Part shown: piece by piece, positions 33,133 to 41,692 of the stretch | Numbering within the stretch: position 1 is the stretch's first letter | Layout: the number at the start of each line of letters is the position of its first letter | NCBI GenBank assembly: GCA_050696075.1 | Contig: JBOGUF010000096.1 | Span: 1 to 46,119, forward strand | Length of the DNA stretch: 46,119 nucleotides | DNA from: JBOGUF01 sp050696075 | Lineage (GTDB): Bacteria; Chloroflexota; Chloroflexia; Thermomicrobiales; UBA6265 | Direction of reading: 5' to 3' | Notes under the pieces: model-generated | The model's database searches: none | Told to the model about the DNA's origin: nothing | What the model saw: the letters and a program-made list of their open reading frames with translations, nothing else | Position numbers and translations under genes: made by a program

Positions 33133-33777
33133 ATGGAGCAGTCGATCGAGATTGAGGCGGCACGGCGACGACCGGCGCGGAACTTCGCGGTCGAAATCTT
33201 CAAGACGGCGCTGCTGGCGGCCATCATCTTTTTCGGCGCGCGGGCGGTGATCCTGCCGTACGAGGTCGAGGGATCGAGCATGACGCCGAACCTGCGCGAC
33301 CACGAGCGGGTGCTGGTCAACCAGACCGTCTATTACCACTTCGACCTCAACGATCTGCTCAACCTGTTGCCGGGCGTCGATCGCGAGGGAGAACGCGTCG
33401 TCTACCCGTTCCACGCGCCGGAGCGGGGGGAGATCGTCGTGCTCGAACCGCCGCTGTCGTCGGACAAGCCGTACATCAAGCGGATCGTCGGGCTGCCTGG
33501 CGAATCGATCGCGATCCGCGACGGCCGGGTCTTCGTCGACGGTGTGGCGCTGGCCGAGCCATATCTCGACGGGATCAGCACGCGTTGCGCCGGCGACCAG
33601 CATTGCGCGATCGACCACATTCCGGACGACCACGTCTACGTCCTCGGCGACAACCGGGGCAATAGCACCGACTCACGCGGCTTCGGGCCGATTCACGTCG
33701 AGGACATCGTCGGCAAGGCCTGGTTCAGCAACTGGCCTTTGGACGATTTTGGCCCGCTGCCGGATTACGATTATTGA
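33133..33777 (+). CDS. lepB: signal peptidase I
   Basis: This 214-residue membrane serine protease removes signal peptides from exported proteins. It has one N-terminal membrane segment (about 22-42). The nucleophile is Ser49 in EGSSMTPNL and the general base is Lys116 in YIKRIVGLPGE. The GDNRGNSTDSRGFGPI box is near residue 175. The ATG at 33133 has GGGAG upstream; the longer in-frame start at 33058 lacks one. The upstream neighbour (a frameshifted exported dehydrogenase) is divergent. The TGA stop is followed at once by a GGGGTTA heptamer array. Confidence 0.95.
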   Translation: MEQSIEIEAARRRPARNFAVEIFKTALLAAIIFFGARAVILPYEVEGSSMTPNLRDHERVLVNQTVYYHFDLNDLLNLLPGVDREGERVVYPFHAPERGEIVVLEPPLSSDKPYIKRIVGLPGESIAIRDGRVFVDGVALAEPYLDGISTRCAGDQHCAIDHIPDDHVYVLGDNRGNSTDSRGFGPIHVEDIVGKAWFSNWPLDDFGPLPDYDY

Positions 33778-33805
33778 GGCGTTAGGGGTTAGGGGTTAGG
33801 GGTTA
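33778..33805 (+). repeat. heptamer array GGGGTTA, left part (split by MITE)
   Basis: Four heptamers (GGCGTTA, then GGGGTTA three times) start right after the lepB TGA. The array is cut by the MITE at its TA and resumes at 33999 in perfect register. Confidence 0.88.
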
Positions 33806-33996
33806 GGCGGCGTTTGCCAAGCTCCGTCCTGCTGAGGCGAAGCCGAAGCACGCCCTGAGGAACCGACGGGCATCCCCCGGCGACGCCGACCCGTCATGAC
33901 GGTGATGGTGGCCCCAGTCCCCGTGCCTGATGATCGGCGGTGCGCTTCGCGCGGGGATGCTTCGCTGCCTCAGCATGACGGGGTGCCAACGCAGCC
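33806..33996 (+). mobile_element. MITE-like element, copy 2 (191 bp)
   Basis: This copy has the same terminal inverted repeats as the element at 8130-8285 (left GGCGGCGTTTGC, right inward GGCTGCGTTGGC, with a CTGCTGAGGC/ATGCTGAGGC core) and a longer, different centre. TA flanks both ends (33804-33805 and 33997-33998). It carries no open frame of note. Excision of element plus one TA rejoins the surrounding heptamers without a register change, confirming the ends. Confidence 0.88.
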
Positions 33997-33998
33997 TA

Positions 33999-34019
33999 GG
34001 CGTTAGGGGTTAGGAGTCA
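33999..34019 (+). repeat. heptamer array GGGGTTA, right part
   Basis: Heptamers GGCGTTA, GGGGTTA and GGAGTCA continue the array from the other side of the MITE. On the minus strand they encode the last residues (LTPNP) and the TAA stop of the polyphosphate kinase gene. Confidence 0.85.
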
Positions 34020-34842
34020 GGTGCTTGCGGGTCGCTTTGACTCGCTTGAGTTCCTCTTGTCCCATCGCTTTCAGGGACGACAGCCAGTCGTCGCGGAAGG
34101 GGCGGAGGAGGTTGACGAGGGTGTCGGCGACCGCGACGTCGCGGAACCACTTGCGGTTGGCGGGGATGACGTGCCAGGGGGCGACGTCGGTGTTGCACTT
34201 GGTGAGGGCGTCTTCGTATGCGGCTATATAGTCGTCCCACGCTTGGCGCTCGATCCAATCGCCGGCGCTGAGTTTCCACGCCTTCTCGACCTCCTTCTCG
34301 CGGTCGAGCAGCCGCCCCTCTTGCTCCTCTTTGCTGATGTGGAGGTAGAACTTCGCGATCAGGGTGTTGCTAGCGGTCAGCAACTGCTCAAACGTGTTGA
34401 TCTGGTCGTAGTGCGCGCGCCAGACCGGCTCCGGCACAAGTTCCTTGACGCGGACCACGACCACGTCTTCGTAGTGGGAACGGTTGAAGACGCCGATGAG
34501 ACCTCTTAGCGGCGTCTGCTTGTGGATGCGCCAGAGGAAGTCATGCCCCAGTTCTTCCTCGGTCGGTACCTTGAAGGAGGTGACGTGGCAGCCCTGCGGG
34601 TTGACCTCGCGCAGCACCTTGCGGATCGTGCCGTCTTTGCCGGCCGTGTCCATGCCCTGCAGCACGATCAAGAGGGCGTGGGTTCCGGCGGCGTAGAGCA
34701 GTTCTTGTAGTTCCCCCAACTCTTCGGTGAGCCCGTCGGCGCGAATCGTGCCGTCCACTTTGCTCAGACCACCATCGGCATCCGGGTCGATGCGCGAGAG
34801 ATCGACCCGTTTGCCCGGTGGAACGTGAACCGCGTAGCCCAT
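34003..34842 (-). CDS. PPK2-family polyphosphate kinase / polyphosphate:nucleotide phosphotransferase
   Basis: This 279-residue enzyme has the PPK2 core: Walker A GMDTAGKDG (63-71), the lid-region SFKVPTEEELGHDFLWRIHK near 98-110 and the catalytic NRSHYEDVVVVRV near 118-132. PPK2 enzymes move phosphate between inorganic polyphosphate and nucleotides. The length fits a single-domain class I or III enzyme. The final residues LTPNP and the stop are encoded by the heptamer repeat, so its original C-terminus may have differed slightly. Confidence 0.93.
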   Translation of the reverse strand: MGYAVHVPPGKRVDLSRIDPDADGGLSKVDGTIRADGLTEELGELQELLYAAGTHALLIVLQGMDTAGKDGTIRKVLREVNPQGCHVTSFKVPTEEELGHDFLWRIHKQTPLRGLIGVFNRSHYEDVVVVRVKELVPEPVWRAHYDQINTFEQLLTASNTLIAKFYLHISKEEQEGRLLDREKEVEKAWKLSAGDWIERQAWDDYIAAYEDALTKCNTDVAPWHVIPANRKWFRDVAVADTLVNLLRPFRDDWLSSLKAMGQEELKRVKATRKHLTPNP

Positions 34843-35004
34843 TGCCTCACTCCTCTTCCCATGAAGACCGCACCGTTGCTTGCAGGCAAACGGATTCGTG
34901 AAGCACAGGCTACCGCGCCGCGGGTCGATGCATAAGGTCTTGTCATCTTTGTCACGATCCCGTCCCTTCCGGTGACTAAGATAGTGGACGGCAAAGGGGG
35001 AGCC

Positions 35005-36249
35005 GTGATTGATTCAGAGTCGCCGATGCGGCCAAGGCAGATGCATGGTCGGACCGACGCCGCGAGTGTGGAGTCGTTCCGGACGAGGACGGCGCGGGCT
35101 GGCCATGACGGCGCGACGGCCCGGCCATTGACCCAGCCGATCCACCAGGGAACAGTCTACGCCTTTCCTGATGGGGATGCGGCCGAGGACTGGTTTGCTG
35201 CCGGCGGGGCCGTCTACGTCCGGGATGGGATGCCGAATGTGCGCGCCCTCGAAGCGGCGGTCGCGGACCTCGAAGGGGCAGAAGATGGGCACGCGGCCGC
35301 CTCCGGCATGGCGGCAATCTCGTTGACGCTCACCACGCTGCTCTCGACTGGCGACCATCTGGTCGTGGCCGCCGATTGCTACCGCGACACCGGGGCGTTG
35401 GTTCGCCAGCATCTGTCGCGGTTCGGCATCGAGGCGTCGTTCGTCGAGATGGCAGATCCGTCAGCGATCGCCGCCGCGATCACGGCGCGGACGCGACTCG
35501 TCTTCATTGAAACGATCTCCAACCCCGGCATGGAGTTGGCCGATCTGCCGCGCATCGCGGCGGCCACGCACCGGGCCGGCTCCCTCCTTTGCGTCGATAA
35601 CACGCTGGCAACCCCGGCGCTCTGCCGCCCCCTCGCACACGGCGCGGACCTTGTCGTCCACAGTGCCGGCAAGTTCCTCGGCGGCCATCACGACCTGATC
35701 GCCGGAATTGTCGTTGGTGATCGTGGGCTGATCGATCGTATCCGACGGGCCGGCTACCTCTTCGGCCCGACGTTGAGCGCGTTTGACGCCTGGCTGGCGC
35801 TGCGCGGGGTGAAGACGCTGGCGCCGCGCATGGCGTGGGCGAGCGCGACGGCCGCTGAGGTCGCCCGGATGCTCGCCGGTCATCCCGCGGTCGCCCGCGT
35901 TCGCTATCCGGGCTTGGCCGTCGACGGCAACGGTCTGCCACGGCGACTCCTGCCGGACGGGGCGGGCGCGGTCCTTGCCTTCGATCTGGTTGGGGGCGCC
36001 CCTGCCGCCTCTGAGTTCTTGCGCCGCCTGCGGACCATCCCGTACGCGCCGAGTCTGGGCGGCACGATCACTTCGGTTTCCTTCCCGCCGCGCCCGACGC
36101 CGGGCGGCCAGAACGGGTCGACCGAACCCCGCTCCTACCGCTGCGCCACGATCCGCCTGTCGGTCGGCTTGGAGTCGGCCGCCGACGTCAACGGCGAACT
36201 CTCCAATGCGCTCAATGGCCTACCCATCGTCGCGCTTGCTGATGCATAG
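35005..36249 (+). CDS. trans-sulfuration PLP enzyme (cystathionine gamma-synthase/methionine gamma-lyase family)
   Basis: This 414-residue fold-type I enzyme has the PLP lysine Lys223 in HSAGKFLGGHHD, the cofactor motif VYVRDGMPN (usually Y-x-R-x-x-N-P) near residue 72, a GMAAISLTL phosphate-binding turn and FIETISNPGMELADL. Its reaction could be gamma-synthase, gamma-lyase or O-acetylhomoserine sulfhydrylase type. The start is the GTG at 35005 after AAGGGGGAG; GTG 34972 or an ATG at 35026 are alternatives. It is divergent from PPK2. No SAM riboswitch fold was recognised upstream. It ends 10 bases before the next gene. Confidence 0.88.
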   Translation: MIDSESPMRPRQMHGRTDAASVESFRTRTARAGHDGATARPLTQPIHQGTVYAFPDGDAAEDWFAAGGAVYVRDGMPNVRALEAAVADLEGAEDGHAAASGMAAISLTLTTLLSTGDHLVVAADCYRDTGALVRQHLSRFGIEASFVEMADPSAIAAAITARTRLVFIETISNPGMELADLPRIAAATHRAGSLLCVDNTLATPALCRPLAHGADLVVHSAGKFLGGHHDLIAGIVVGDRGLIDRIRRAGYLFGPTLSAFDAWLALRGVKTLAPRMAWASATAAEVARMLAGHPAVARVRYPGLAVDGNGLPRRLLPDGAGAVLAFDLVGGAPAASEFLRRLRTIPYAPSLGGTITSVSFPPRPTPGGQNGSTEPRSYRCATIRLSVGLESAADVNGELSNALNGLPIVALADA

Positions 36250-36259
36250 GAGGACCGCT

Positions 36260-37885
36260 GTGCCCCTCATCCGCCGCATCACCACCCTTGGGGCCGGGTT
36301 GCTCGCCGGAGCCGTCGCCACGCTGATGATGATCCTGCTGATGGTGGCCGGGCGCTATTGGCTCGGCATCTCGCCCCCACCGGAGGCGATTCCCGACCGG
36401 TTCGCGCCGACGCTCGACATCGAGACCTTCTTCGACCTCTTCGAGCGCTACGGCGGCTACAACGGGTTGAAGAAATTCGGCATCCGCTCGGGGATCACCG
36501 GGCTGGCCGCGACCGGGCTGCTCGTCGGCATCATCTACGCGGCCGTGGTCGAGCGGCACCGGCCGCGCTCGGCTAGCGGCTGGCGGCGCGGGGTCAGCCG
36601 GCACGGTCTGATCTTCGTCGTCGCGACCGCGTTGGTGCTCTGGTTCGCCTCGCTGATCGTCCTATGGCCGGTGCTCGACGCCAACTACCGGGGCTTGCCG
36701 CCGACGTGGGCGCGGCCGGTGACCGCCTTTGCGCTCCTCGTCTACTACGCCGTCGGGTACGGGGTGACGCTGGTTGCAACCTATCGCTTCCTGGTGCGGC
36801 CACTGAAGGTCGATGCCGAGGAGGCGCCCGCGGCGCGATTTGCCGGGGAGCCGGTGGCGCGGCGGGCCGTGCTGGCCGGCGCTGCCGGAGTGGCGCTCGC
36901 TCTCCCCTCGTACCGTCTGCTCAGGACCCTCTACGACGACGCGACCTTCAGCTACGACGGCCGGCCGTACAGCGGTCCCGGCGTGCAGCCGATTACCCCG
37001 AACGATCAGTTCTACTCGGTGACGAAGAACGTCGTCGACCCGAACGTGACCAAGACCTTCTGGCGATTGGAGGTCGACGGGTTGGTCGACGACGCTAAGC
37101 GCTACAGCTTCGACGATCTGGCGGCGATGGAGGCGACGACCCAAGAGACGACGCTTATGTGTATCAGCAACCGGATCGGCGCCGGACTCTTCAGCAACGC
37201 CGTCTGGCAGGGGGTGCCGATGCGCGAGCTGCTCTTGGCCGCGGGCATCAAGGAGGGAGCCGTGGAGGTGCTGCTCCATGCGGCCGACGGCTACACCGAC
37301 ACTTTCGCCATCGAGAAGGCGCTCGACCCGACGACCCTGGTCGCCTACCGCATGAACGATGAGCCGCTGCCCGAGCGGCACGGCTACCCGGTCCGCGTCA
37401 TCGTGCCCGGTCTGTACGGCGAGAAGAACGTGAAGTGGGTGACGAGAATCGAGGTGGTCGACCACGACGCCATGGGGTTCTATGAACAACAGGGGTGGGG
37501 GCCGGACTTCAGCGTGCCGACGCGCTCCGACATCTTCTCGCCCCGGTGGGTACGCCGGGGCAACGACCGTTTCACCGAGCCGTGGCGGATGGGACGGTCG
37601 GTGACGCTGCGCGGCCGCGCCTTCGGAGGCAGCCGTGGCGTCGCCACGGTCGAGGTCAGCATCGACGGTGAGCAGACGTGGCAACCGGCCCGCATCGACT
37701 ACCCCGGCACCGAGCTGACCTGGACCTTCTGGAGCCACACCTGGACGCCGCGCACGTCCGGCGAGGTGGTCGTCACCTCCCGCGCCACCGACCGTACCGG
37801 CGAGCCACAGCCGACCGAGACGGTTGGCACGATTCCGCAAGGCGCACGCGGGTACCACCGGGTGATCGGGACGGTGGAGGCGTAG
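36260..37885 (+). CDS. membrane-anchored sulfite-oxidase-like molybdopterin oxidoreductase
   Basis: This 541-residue protein has a membrane N-terminal part with about four hydrophobic segments (about 8-30, 70-92, 112-138, 152-175), then a twin-arginine-free linker and a hydrophobic stretch near 212-225. The C-terminal part (from about 250) is a sulfite-oxidase-type molybdopterin domain with Mo-ligand Cys301 in LMCISNRIGAG, HGYPVRVIVPGLYGEKNVKW near 375 and a dimerisation domain (VEVSIDGEQTWQPA). The catalytic domain is probably outside the cell. GTG 36260 follows AGGAGG with 6-base spacing. A GGAGGCG heptamer array follows the TAG stop. Confidence 0.88.
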   Translation: MPLIRRITTLGAGLLAGAVATLMMILLMVAGRYWLGISPPPEAIPDRFAPTLDIETFFDLFERYGGYNGLKKFGIRSGITGLAATGLLVGIIYAAVVERHRPRSASGWRRGVSRHGLIFVVATALVLWFASLIVLWPVLDANYRGLPPTWARPVTAFALLVYYAVGYGVTLVATYRFLVRPLKVDAEEAPAARFAGEPVARRAVLAGAAGVALALPSYRLLRTLYDDATFSYDGRPYSGPGVQPITPNDQFYSVTKNVVDPNVTKTFWRLEVDGLVDDAKRYSFDDLAAMEATTQETTLMCISNRIGAGLFSNAVWQGVPMRELLLAAGIKEGAVEVLLHAADGYTDTFAIEKALDPTTLVAYRMNDEPLPERHGYPVRVIVPGLYGEKNVKWVTRIEVVDHDAMGFYEQQGWGPDFSVPTRSDIFSPRWVRRGNDRFTEPWRMGRSVTLRGRAFGGSRGVATVEVSIDGEQTWQPARIDYPGTELTWTFWSHTWTPRTSGEVVVTSRATDRTGEPQPTETVGTIPQGARGYHRVIGTVEA

Positions 37886-37912
37886 AGGCGGGAGGCGGGA
37901 GGCGGGAGGCGG
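37886..37912 (+). repeat. heptamer array GGAGGCG
   Basis: Nearly four heptamers follow directly after the TAG stop of the molybdopterin protein gene. The epimerase start lies 50 bases downstream. Confidence 0.82.
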
Positions 37913-37962
37913 TACTGGATCGCGGTCCGTGGCTTACAAATGCGTCCGCGGGAGGATTGGGT

Positions 37963-39117
37963 TTGAGCAGACGAAAAACCGCGCTGGTGACTGGCGGGGC
38001 CGGGTTGATCGGATCGCACATCGTCGATGCGGCGTTGGCAGACGGATGGGACGTTCGCGTGCTGGACAGCCTCGAACGACAGACCCATCGCCAGGGGAAG
38101 CCGCCGTGGGTGCCGGCGGAAGTCGATTTCGTTCAGGGCGACGTGCGTAACCGGCGCGATTGGGAGCGGGCGCTCGACGGCGTCGACGTCGTCTTCCATG
38201 AGGCGGCTTACGGCGGGTACATGCCGGAGATCGCCAAGTTTATCCACGTCAACTCGTACGGCACGGCGTTGATGCTCGAGACGATCCGCAACCGGAACTT
38301 GCCGGTCGCGAAAATCGTCCTCGCGTCGTCGCAGGCGGTCTATAACGAGGGCGCCTACCACTGTTCGATCCACGGCCGCTTCTACGGGACGACGCGCGCG
38401 GTCGAGCGCCTGGCGGAAGGCGACTTTGCGATGCACTGTCCCGCGTGCGACGCCGCCGCGACACCGGTCCCGACCGACGAGGACGCGCCGATGGGTGGCG
38501 AGAACGTCTACGCGATCAGCAAGGCGGACCAGGAGCGATTGGTGATCTCCTTCGGGCGGGCGACCGGGATGCCGGTGGTGGCGCTGCGTTACTCTTGCAC
38601 CTATGGGCCACGGCAATCGGTCTTCAATCCCTACACGGGCGTCATCGCCATCTTCTGCACCCGTTTGCTGAACGACCGCGCCCCTGTCGTCTACGAAGAC
38701 GGCCGGCAATCGCGCGACCTGGTCTTTGTCGCGGATGTCGCCCGCGCCAACCTGCTCGTGGCGACGGACGACCGGGCCGATGGCCGCATCTTCAACGTCG
38801 GCACCGGAAACGCGGTTGAGATCGGCGCGCTGGCGCGACTGCTGGCGGAGCGGCTCGACAAGCGCATCGAGCCGGAGATGTCGGGCGCCTTCCGCCCCGG
38901 AGAAATGCGGGCGCTGACTTCCGACATCTCGCGGATCGAGGCGTTGGGCTTCCGGCCGACGGTCGATCTGGCCGCGGGCATCGATCGCTATCTCGCCTGG
39001 ATTCGGTCACAGGGGGATGTGCGCGACTACTTCCAGGCGGCCGAACAAGGGTTAAAGCGGCGGCAGGTCGTGAAGCAGACAGCGGCGGGCCTAGCCGTCA
39101 GGGGCGCGGCGAGATGA
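37963..39117 (+). CDS. NAD-dependent epimerase/dehydratase, dTDP-L-rhamnose 4-epimerase-like
   Basis: This 384-residue extended SDR has the NAD-binding GGAGLIGSH turn (residues 10-18), an SSQAVY strand and the catalytic YAISK (Tyr183, Lys187). Between them lies an insert with cysteines (HCSIHG, HCPACD) and PTDEDAP, like the zinc-binding-looking insert of dTDP-L-rhamnose 4-epimerases. The start is a TTG at 37963 after GGAGG with 7-base spacing. The next gene, a glycosyltransferase, starts inside its stop (ATGA). A role in making a sugar nucleotide for surface glycan is inferred. Confidence 0.85.
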   Translation: MSRRKTALVTGGAGLIGSHIVDAALADGWDVRVLDSLERQTHRQGKPPWVPAEVDFVQGDVRNRRDWERALDGVDVVFHEAAYGGYMPEIAKFIHVNSYGTALMLETIRNRNLPVAKIVLASSQAVYNEGAYHCSIHGRFYGTTRAVERLAEGDFAMHCPACDAAATPVPTDEDAPMGGENVYAISKADQERLVISFGRATGMPVVALRYSCTYGPRQSVFNPYTGVIAIFCTRLLNDRAPVVYEDGRQSRDLVFVADVARANLLVATDDRADGRIFNVGTGNAVEIGALARLLAERLDKRIEPEMSGAFRPGEMRALTSDISRIEALGFRPTVDLAAGIDRYLAWIRSQGDVRDYFQAAEQGLKRRQVVKQTAAGLAVRGAAR

Positions 39118-39857
39118 ACGAACGTCCGCCGACCGCTGCCATTGTGATTCCCGCCTTGAACGAGGAAGCGGCGATTGGCGGATTGGTCGAGGAGATCCTG
39201 GCGGTGGCGCGTCGGCCGGAGTTGCCGGTGATAGTCAGCGGCATCGTCGTCGTCGACAACGGCAGCACCGATGCTACGGCCGCGCGGGCGGCGGCGGCCG
39301 GGGCAACCGTCGTGCTCGAAACCCGGCGTGGGTACGGACGGGCGTGCCTGAGCGGGGTCATGGCCGCCGACGCCGACCTGATCGTGCTGATGGATGGTGA
39401 CCGGAGCGATCAGCCGGCGGAACTGCCGGCGCTCCTGGCGCCGTTGCTGGCGGGTGACGCGGACGTGGTCGTCGGGTCGCGGGTGCTGGGGCACGCCGAG
39501 CCAGGCTCACTCATGCCCCAGCAGCGGTTTGGCAATTGGCTGGCGTCGCGCCTGTTGCGCGTCCTCTTTGGGGTGCGCGTGAGCGACATCGGACCGTTCC
39601 GGGTGCTCCGCCGCGACGACCTGCTCGCGCTCGGCATGCGGGAGATGACCTACGGCTGGCCGGTCGAGATGCTGGCGCGTGCGGCACGGCAAGGGCTGCG
39701 GGTGCGAGAAGTGCCCGTTTCCTACCGCAATCGGGCGGGCGGGGAGTCCAAAGTCAGCGGCAACATGCGGGCATCGATTCGCGCCGGGTTGCGGATCATC
39801 GCTACAATCTACCGGTGCCGACTGACCGCGTCCCACACGGAAGGACACGCGCCGTGA
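39114..39857 (+). CDS. family 2 glycosyltransferase (polyprenyl-phosphate sugar transferase-like)
   Basis: This 247-residue GT-A enzyme has VIPALNEEAAIGGLVEEIL at the start, the VVVDNGSTD nucleotide site, LMDGDRSDQP as metal DXD region and a C-terminal YRNRAGGESKVSG motif. These resemble dolichyl/undecaprenyl-phosphate mannose or glucose synthases. No membrane segment is evident. It overlaps the epimerase (ATGA) and the next membrane protein (GTGA), so the three are coupled. It may load a lipid carrier used by that membrane transferase. Confidence 0.9.
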   Translation: MNERPPTAAIVIPALNEEAAIGGLVEEILAVARRPELPVIVSGIVVVDNGSTDATAARAAAAGATVVLETRRGYGRACLSGVMAADADLIVLMDGDRSDQPAELPALLAPLLAGDADVVVGSRVLGHAEPGSLMPQQRFGNWLASRLLRVLFGVRVSDIGPFRVLRRDDLLALGMREMTYGWPVEMLARAARQGLRVREVPVSYRNRAGGESKVSGNMRASIRAGLRIIATIYRCRLTASHTEGHAP

Positions 39858-41692
39858 TCCGCGAGGCGGGCACGGCGTTTCCGCGCGTCCGGCAGATGGG
39901 CCTTGCCGGGATCGGCGAGCGGTTACGGGCGCATTGGCCGGTCGTACTGGTGCTCGCCTGTTTCGCGGGAGCGGCGGTCGTCGTGCCGACGCTGGCGCCG
40001 GTGGCGACGACCGATGATTGGGGCTATACCCGATCGGTCGAGATCTTGCTCGACGAGGGACGGCTGACGATTCTACCGGCGGTCGCCGCCTCGGCCGTGT
40101 TCCAGGTTCTCTGGGGGGCGCTCTTCGGGTTGATCTTCGGCATGGATCTCGGCGTCATGCGCCTCTCGACCGTCGTCGCGGCGGCGATCGCGGCGCTGGC
40201 GTCGTACGGCCTCTGCCGGCAACTCGGCGTCGAGCGGGGGCGATCCGCCATCGGCGCGGCGGCCTTCCTCTTCAACCCGCTCGCCTTTGCCCTCGCTTTC
40301 AGCTTCATGACCGATCTGCACTTCGTGACGTGGCTGACGGTCGCGACCTATTTTTACGCAAAGGGAATGGGAGACGATTCGGACGCACACCGGGCGCTCT
40401 TCGTCGGCTCGATCTTCGCGGCGTTTGCGTTCCTCGTGCGGCAGCAAGGCGCGCTGATCCCGCTGGCGGTGGGGTGCTACCTCGTCACCAGGCGTCGCAT
40501 CGGACCGAGTCGCGCTGGACTCTTGGCGCTGCTTCGGATAGGCGCGATTCCCGCGCTGACGGTCGCCGGGTACTACCTCTGGCTGCGCTTCGTCCACGGA
40601 GTACCGGGCGTACAGGAATCGTTCACGGCCGAAGTGAGCCGGCACGGGCTGGCGGGAACCTACCGGCTGATGCGCGACCTGACCGTGATCGAGCTGATGT
40701 ACCTCGGATTCTTCGCCCTGCCGCTGGTCGCGGCGGTGATACCGGGCGCGTGGCGGGCGATCAGGACGATCAGCGGACCGGCGGCGCTCGTCTTTGCCGG
40801 CTGGCTGGCGGTGCTCGCCGCCGGGGTGACCTATCTGACGATGAGCGGGCGGCGGATGCCGTATGTCCCGCAGTTTCTCGGGCGGGGCGGTGTCGGGCCG
40901 CCGGACGTGCGCGGCTCGCGACCTCATTTGTTCCACCAGCCGTTCTTCGACGTGGCGGCGGCTGTCTGCTTGGTTGCCGCCGCCGTGGTGGGCTTGCTGC
41001 TCTGTCGCGCGCTTATCCGCCGCGGTGGCACGGGGTCGAACAAGGTCTGGTTGGTTGCCGCAATCCTGATCGGACAAGTTGCCGGCGTGCTGCCGCCGTC
41101 CTACCACTACCTGAACCGTGGCGGCTCCCTTGATCGCTACTTGCTGCCGCTCTTGCCGCTCGGGATCGCACTCACGCTCTGGGCGGTGCGGGATCTGCGG
41201 CTCGTTCGTCCGGTCGCCGTGACAGTTATTGCCGGCTTTGCCCTCTTCTCGGTCGCGGCCACGCGGGACTACCTCACCTACATGGACGCGGTCTGGGACG
41301 TGGCGCGCGAGGCGAACGATGCCGGAGTGGCGGAGACGCAACTCGACGCTGGCGCCGCGTGGGTCGGGTATCACCTCTACACGGATGGCCGCGATCAAGG
41401 GATCGAGTGGCCGAAGAGCCCAGCGCCTCGCCCCTGGTGGCTCAGCTTCTATGGCAAGCCGAGCGACGCCTCATACGTCGTCGCAGGCGAGCGAATTCGT
41501 GGCTATCAGGTGGTGTGGGAGCGCCCCTACGATTCGTGGCTGTCGCGGGAACCGACCGTGCTCTTCCTGTTGCGGCGGGACGACGTCACGGGTCCGCCCT
41601 ACCTTGAGGAGACGAGCGAGTCCAGTGCGGAGAGGAGCGAGACACGTTGGACATGCGGGCAATGGCTGGCGAATCGCGACGAAGCCTGCTGA
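39854..41692 (+). CDS. multi-spanning membrane glycosyltransferase-like protein (GT39/ArnT-type fold)
   Basis: This 612-residue protein has about 11-12 hydrophobic segments through residue 470 and a soluble C-terminal part. After the first segment is an acidic motif (VATTDDWGYTRSVEIL, about residues 55-70), which fits the catalytic loop of lipid-sugar-dependent GT-C enzymes. It would transfer sugars from polyprenyl phosphate outside the membrane. The start is a GTG at 39854 overlapping the preceding TGA. The family call rests on topology and context rather than on strong motifs. It overlaps the next gene by about 40 bases. Confidence 0.75.
   Translation: MIREAGTAFPRVRQMGLAGIGERLRAHWPVVLVLACFAGAAVVVPTLAPVATTDDWGYTRSVEILLDEGRLTILPAVAASAVFQVLWGALFGLIFGMDLGVMRLSTVVAAAIAALASYGLCRQLGVERGRSAIGAAAFLFNPLAFALAFSFMTDLHFVTWLTVATYFYAKGMGDDSDAHRALFVGSIFAAFAFLVRQQGALIPLAVGCYLVTRRRIGPSRAGLLALLRIGAIPALTVAGYYLWLRFVHGVPGVQESFTAEVSRHGLAGTYRLMRDLTVIELMYLGFFALPLVAAVIPGAWRAIRTISGPAALVFAGWLAVLAAGVTYLTMSGRRMPYVPQFLGRGGVGPPDVRGSRPHLFHQPFFDVAAAVCLVAAAVVGLLLCRALIRRGGTGSNKVWLVAAILIGQVAGVLPPSYHYLNRGGSLDRYLLPLLPLGIALTLWAVRDLRLVRPVAVTVIAGFALFSVAATRDYLTYMDAVWDVAREANDAGVAETQLDAGAAWVGYHLYTDGRDQGIEWPKSPAPRPWWLSFYGKPSDASYVVAGERIRGYQVVWERPYDSWLSREPTVLFLLRRDDVTGPPYLEETSESSAERSETRWTCGQWLANRDEAC

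Noticed and set aside
34843..35004. SAM riboswitch before the trans-sulfuration enzyme gene
   Set aside because: No conserved SAM-I or SAM-II core sequence or fold was found in the 160-bp divergent region.
40073..41398. A 441-residue antisense open frame opposite the membrane glycosyltransferase gene
   Set aside because: It has a charged low-complexity composition without motifs, while the plus-strand frame has clear membrane segments and start coupling.
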